Positions 50,033 through 52,290 of a stretch of 52,290 nucleotides of DNA are shown here, one piece after another (position 1 is the first letter of the stretch; every line of letters starts with the position of its first letter). The notes beneath the pieces were generated by a model. That model did no database searches and was not told the origin of the DNA. It saw only the letters and a program-made list of their open reading frames with translations. The position numbers and the translations under genes are program-made. Source of the stretch: DASPJR01 sp035628505 (GTDB lineage: Bacteria; Planctomycetota; SZUA-567; H5-PLA8); NCBI GenBank assembly GCA_035628505.1, contig DASPJR010000188.1, forward strand, positions 1-52,290. The letters are read 5' to 3'.

Positions 50033-51619
50033 TCATTCCTTCTTCTTAAGCGTGCTCAAATCGTACTTCTCGCCCGGCGCCAGCAGCAGGTACTCTTTCT
50101 GACCTTGGGGCGCGGGCTCTGAACGGTCGTAAATCGCCACGCTGGCGCGCCCGATCACTTCCAGGCTCTGCCCGCGCACCAGCACCGCCGCGCCCTCGTC
50201 AATGCCCAGACCGAGCAGCTGCGGAAACGTCTTCTTCAGCGCGCTCATGTCGGCGAAGCGGTCGCGCTTGATGAAGTGCTGATCGATCGCGACGCCTTTT
50301 AAGAACGCCAGCCCCCGCTCATAGCCTTCGCTCATCATTTCGCGGTTGCCAAGCGGATTTCCGCGCACGAGATACTCGCCCTGAATCGTCGCGCCCGCCG
50401 ACGATCCGCCAATCGCACCGCCGTTCTGCAAAATTTCATGCATCAGCTTTTCCGCCGGCGTGCCGAGATACGCATCCACCAGCCGCCACTGCCGGCCTCC
50501 GGTAAACCAGATACCCTTTGCTTCGCGCAGCTTTTCCAGGAAGGCTGGCTCGGACGCTTCAGCGCGGTTTTTTGCATGCAGCACGCGCAGGTTCTTCGCA
50601 CCGCCGCGTTCGAGCAGTTCCGTATCGAAGATGCGCGGCGGCAGAGTCTCATCCAGAGCCGTCGGGATGATCACAATCAGCGCGTCAGGTCCGCCCGCCG
50701 CCTCGACAAACTTTTTCACGACCGATGTCGGGCAGCCGCCGCCATCGATGATCAGCGTGCCCTTGCCCGCGACTTCCGGAGGCGGCAGCGTTTTCGGCGG
50801 AAAGGCAGGCTGCGTTCGCGCAAGCGCCGCGCGGCTCAGGGCGATCAGGTCCGCCGGATCGCGCGCTCTGAGCTCATCGATTCGCTGCGCCCGGTTCTCC
50901 GACGCGCGAAAACAGACGCTCACCGTAGAACTGCCGAGCACGATCATGTTCCGGCCGCTGACGATCAGCGCTGTGTCTTCATCGATGCCCAGTCCATACA
51001 GTCCCGGATGATTATCGAGAACCTCGAGAAGCCGCGCTTTGCGCTCGCGTTTTAAAAAATGCTGATCGACAACGGCGTGCGGCAAAAAGCCAAAGCCCGT
51101 GCCGAGTTCCGCCTTTGGGTTCCCGCGGCGGATCATCAGCTTCGACATCACCGCCGCGCCCGCCGACGTGCCGCCGATCACGCCGCCGCGCGCGAGCAGC
51201 GCATGGAGCTCGCGTTCGACCTGCGTCCCGACGTAAGCCTCTTCCAGGCGCTGCTGCAGCCCGCCGCCGAACCACACGCCGGTGGCGGTGCGAAGCGGTT
51301 CACAAAACGCCGCGTCATTGGCCTGTTCCCGGGAGCGCGTATGTAACTGAGCGATGGAGGCGACAGTGAACTTTTCTTTGAGCGGCCTGACGGATTCTTC
51401 TTCCGGCTTGATCTCCTTGTCTTCTGCCGCCGTGGGGATGATGAGGAGTCTGGCGTTCTCGCCGCCGGCAATTTTCACGAACGCATCGAGAACCTGCGCA
51501 TCCAGCCTCCCCCCGCCGTGGATTACCAGCGCCCCCGGAATTTTTTCCGCCGGCTCAGTGGGTGCCTGAAACGCATGCAGTGAGCAGCAGAGAATCGCGA
51601 GCAGAACCGTGACGCGCAT
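50033..51619 (-). CDS. Secreted tandem two-domain cyanophycinase-like S51 peptidase
   Basis: 528 aa from the ATG at 51619 with a signal peptide (MRVTVLLAILCCSLHAFQAP); the frame extends to 51736. Two S51 domains follow one another. The first (about 28-270) has GGTSAGA with Ser152 and DQHFLK with His187. The second (about 287-515) has GGSSAGA with Ser407 and DQHFIK with His448. Both keep catalytic Ser and His, so both may be active. Cyanophycinases cleave beta-Asp-Arg dipeptides from cyanophycin. Secreted versions act on polymer released by other cells. No cyanophycin synthetase is here. Cyanophycinase-like or S51 peptidase E-like activity cannot be told apart by motif alone. Confidence 0.88.
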   Translation of the reverse strand: MRVTVLLAILCCSLHAFQAPTEPAEKIPGALVIHGGGRLDAQVLDAFVKIAGGENARLLIIPTAAEDKEIKPEEESVRPLKEKFTVASIAQLHTRSREQANDAAFCEPLRTATGVWFGGGLQQRLEEAYVGTQVERELHALLARGGVIGGTSAGAAVMSKLMIRRGNPKAELGTGFGFLPHAVVDQHFLKRERKARLLEVLDNHPGLYGLGIDEDTALIVSGRNMIVLGSSTVSVCFRASENRAQRIDELRARDPADLIALSRAALARTQPAFPPKTLPPPEVAGKGTLIIDGGGCPTSVVKKFVEAAGGPDALIVIIPTALDETLPPRIFDTELLERGGAKNLRVLHAKNRAEASEPAFLEKLREAKGIWFTGGRQWRLVDAYLGTPAEKLMHEILQNGGAIGGSSAGATIQGEYLVRGNPLGNREMMSEGYERGLAFLKGVAIDQHFIKRDRFADMSALKKTFPQLLGLGIDEGAAVLVRGQSLEVIGRASVAIYDRSEPAPQGQKEYLLLAPGEKYDLSTLKKKE

Positions 51620-51696
51620 GCGCGCGATTGTCCTGCCTGCCGCCGCTCTGAACAAGACGAAAGTTGAAGGAACAACGGAAACAGAACACGACTTCA

Positions 51697-51735
51697 ACAC
51701 GGAGGCACAGAGATCACGAAGCCCACGGAGATCCA
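51697..51735. repeat. CACGAAG-type 9-nt unit array
   Basis: Four units (CACGGAG, CACAGAG, CACGAAG, CACGGAG spaced by about 9 nt) lie upstream of the cyanophycinase gene. Related to 9104-9130 and 10656-10683. Confidence 0.65.
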
Positions 51736-51738
51736 TTT

Positions 51739-52173
51739 AATTGCGGATTTCGAATTGCGGATTGCCGATTGGGGAATGCGCGTTGCCTAATCCGCCGTTG
51801 TATTCCCCTCCCGTTGCGGGAGGGGGTAGGGGGAGGGGTTAGTCGCGGCTCATGTGTGCGCGGTGCCTCAACAGAACAGAACTTTTCATTTGAAAGTTTA
51901 GAGTTTAAATAATTAAGCGAACGGCGAGCTCTTCAGTGCTTTTCAATTTCAAATTTAAATCTTCAAATCTCAACTTTAAAATTCTGTTCGCCGTTCTGTT
52001 AAGATAACGCGCTTACTTCGGCCCCGGCTAACCCCTCACCCCAACCCTCTCCCGCAAGGGGAGAGGGAGCCGCGCCATCCGGGTGCAGGCTTGGCGCCGG
52101 ACAGCCAATCCGCAATCCGCAATCCGCAATCCGAAATCCGAAATCCGCAATCCGCAATCCGAAATCCGCAATG
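51739..52173. repeat. Nested inverted-repeat region with MITE-like element, copy 2
   Basis: Outer arms: a 34-bp GGATTGCGGATT stretch (51739-51772) and a 63-bp array of nine 7-nt AATCCGC/AATCCGA units (52107-52169) in inverse orientation. Inner arms: CCCTCTCCC-type ends at 51805-51842 and 52026-52067, matching copy 1 at 31681-31797 including its GTTGTATTCCCC flank. The interior (51843-52025) is AT-rich and contains a further inverted pair of GCGAACGGCG/CGCCGTTC. No transposase is seen. It accounts for most of the 555-bp gap before the last gene. Confidence 0.85.
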
Positions 52174-52174
52174 C

Positions 52175-52290
52175 CTATGAATCTCCTTCCCCGCGCGCCT
52201 TCTGTCCGGCGGCGTTGAACTTGAATTCGGACGGCACAAGCACCTCAAAGCTGCGCGTGCCGATCTCCAGCCGCACCGGAATGTCCTTCT
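52175..52290 (-). CDS. C-terminal end of an unidentified protein (partial)
   Basis: On the minus strand the final 115 bases read an open frame, KDIPVRLEIGTRSFEVLVPS then FKFNAAGQKARGEGDS and a TAG stop at 52177-52175. Only about 37 residues are visible. I do not recognise the family. It ends just before the 7-nt repeat array. Confidence 0.6.
   Translation of the reverse strand, partial: KDIPVRLEIGTRSFEVLVPSEFKFNAAGQKARGEGDS

Noticed and set aside
52107..52172. Possible CRISPR array
   Set aside because: The units are 7 nt with no spacers; it is a simple tandem repeat, and no cas genes are present.

Overview
The window looks like about 52 kb of chromosome from an uncultured, Gram-negative-type bacterium with GC near 58%. 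The gene style is FecR-type anti-sigma plus ECF sigma, a large membrane Ser/Thr kinase, a GAF-SpoIIE phosphatase with an RsbW-like partner, a DUF4091 secreted glycosidase-like protein, DUF1611 plus dipeptide epimerase, and DUF4912/GH57 alpha-glucan genes. Together with several families of short intergenic repeats, this suggests the PVC/FCB borderland or a candidate phylum such as Sumerlaeota or Hydrogenedentota. No rRNA or marker gene here fixes the phylum, so this is a guess from gene style. I found no phage genes, transposase, CRISPR array or tRNA.

Layout. 1-2.7 kb (minus): ECF sigma factor and a long FecR-like anti-sigma/sensor open to the left edge. 2.9-3.5 kb: orphan ruvC. 3.6-6.2 kb (plus): MBOAT/SGNH pair for polymer O-acylation. 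6.2-14.1 kb (minus): secreted proteins (DUF4091 glycosidase-like, alpha/beta-hydrolase esterase, cupredoxin/Ig-repeat surface protein) and one unrecognised gene. 14.2-17.9 kb (plus): DUF1611 P-loop protein, membrane coiled-coil protein, and enolase-superfamily dipeptide epimerase, resembling the DgcN/DgcA D-glutamate pair. 18-23 kb (minus): RsbW-like ATPase, GAF-SpoIIE phosphatase, and membrane Ser/Thr kinase with a very long helical tail. 23.2-25.7 kb (plus): Gfo/Idh/MocA oxidoreductase, then a perfect terminator and an FHA-GYF membrane protein. 25.7-30.7 kb: ArnT-like glycosyltransferase, three translationally coupled pseudopilin genes, and an aldehyde dehydrogenase. 30.8-34.1 kb: pyrK-like gene (leaderless), MBL hydrolase, an intergenic stretch with a possible sRNA, and an unusual sirtuin (leaderless, with an operator-like inverted repeat).

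34.3-46.9 kb (minus) is the most striking region: seven consecutive genes for alpha-glucan metabolism. They are three GT4-type proteins, three GH57 enzymes and GlgX. A DUF4912 module is fused to one glycosyltransferase and also to one GH57 branching-type enzyme. Two of the three GT4 proteins have lost the EX7E pattern. 47.4-52.3 kb: gatB, a DHH phosphoesterase, a tandem two-domain cyanophycinase-like protein, and a nested inverted-repeat region before the tail of one more gene.

Intergenic repeats are a second theme. They include 9-nt CACGAAG-type and AACGCCAAG-type units, GCGGGC-N4-GCCCGC hairpins, two elements with matching CCCTCTCCC ends around unrelated interiors, and a 7-nt AATCCGC array.
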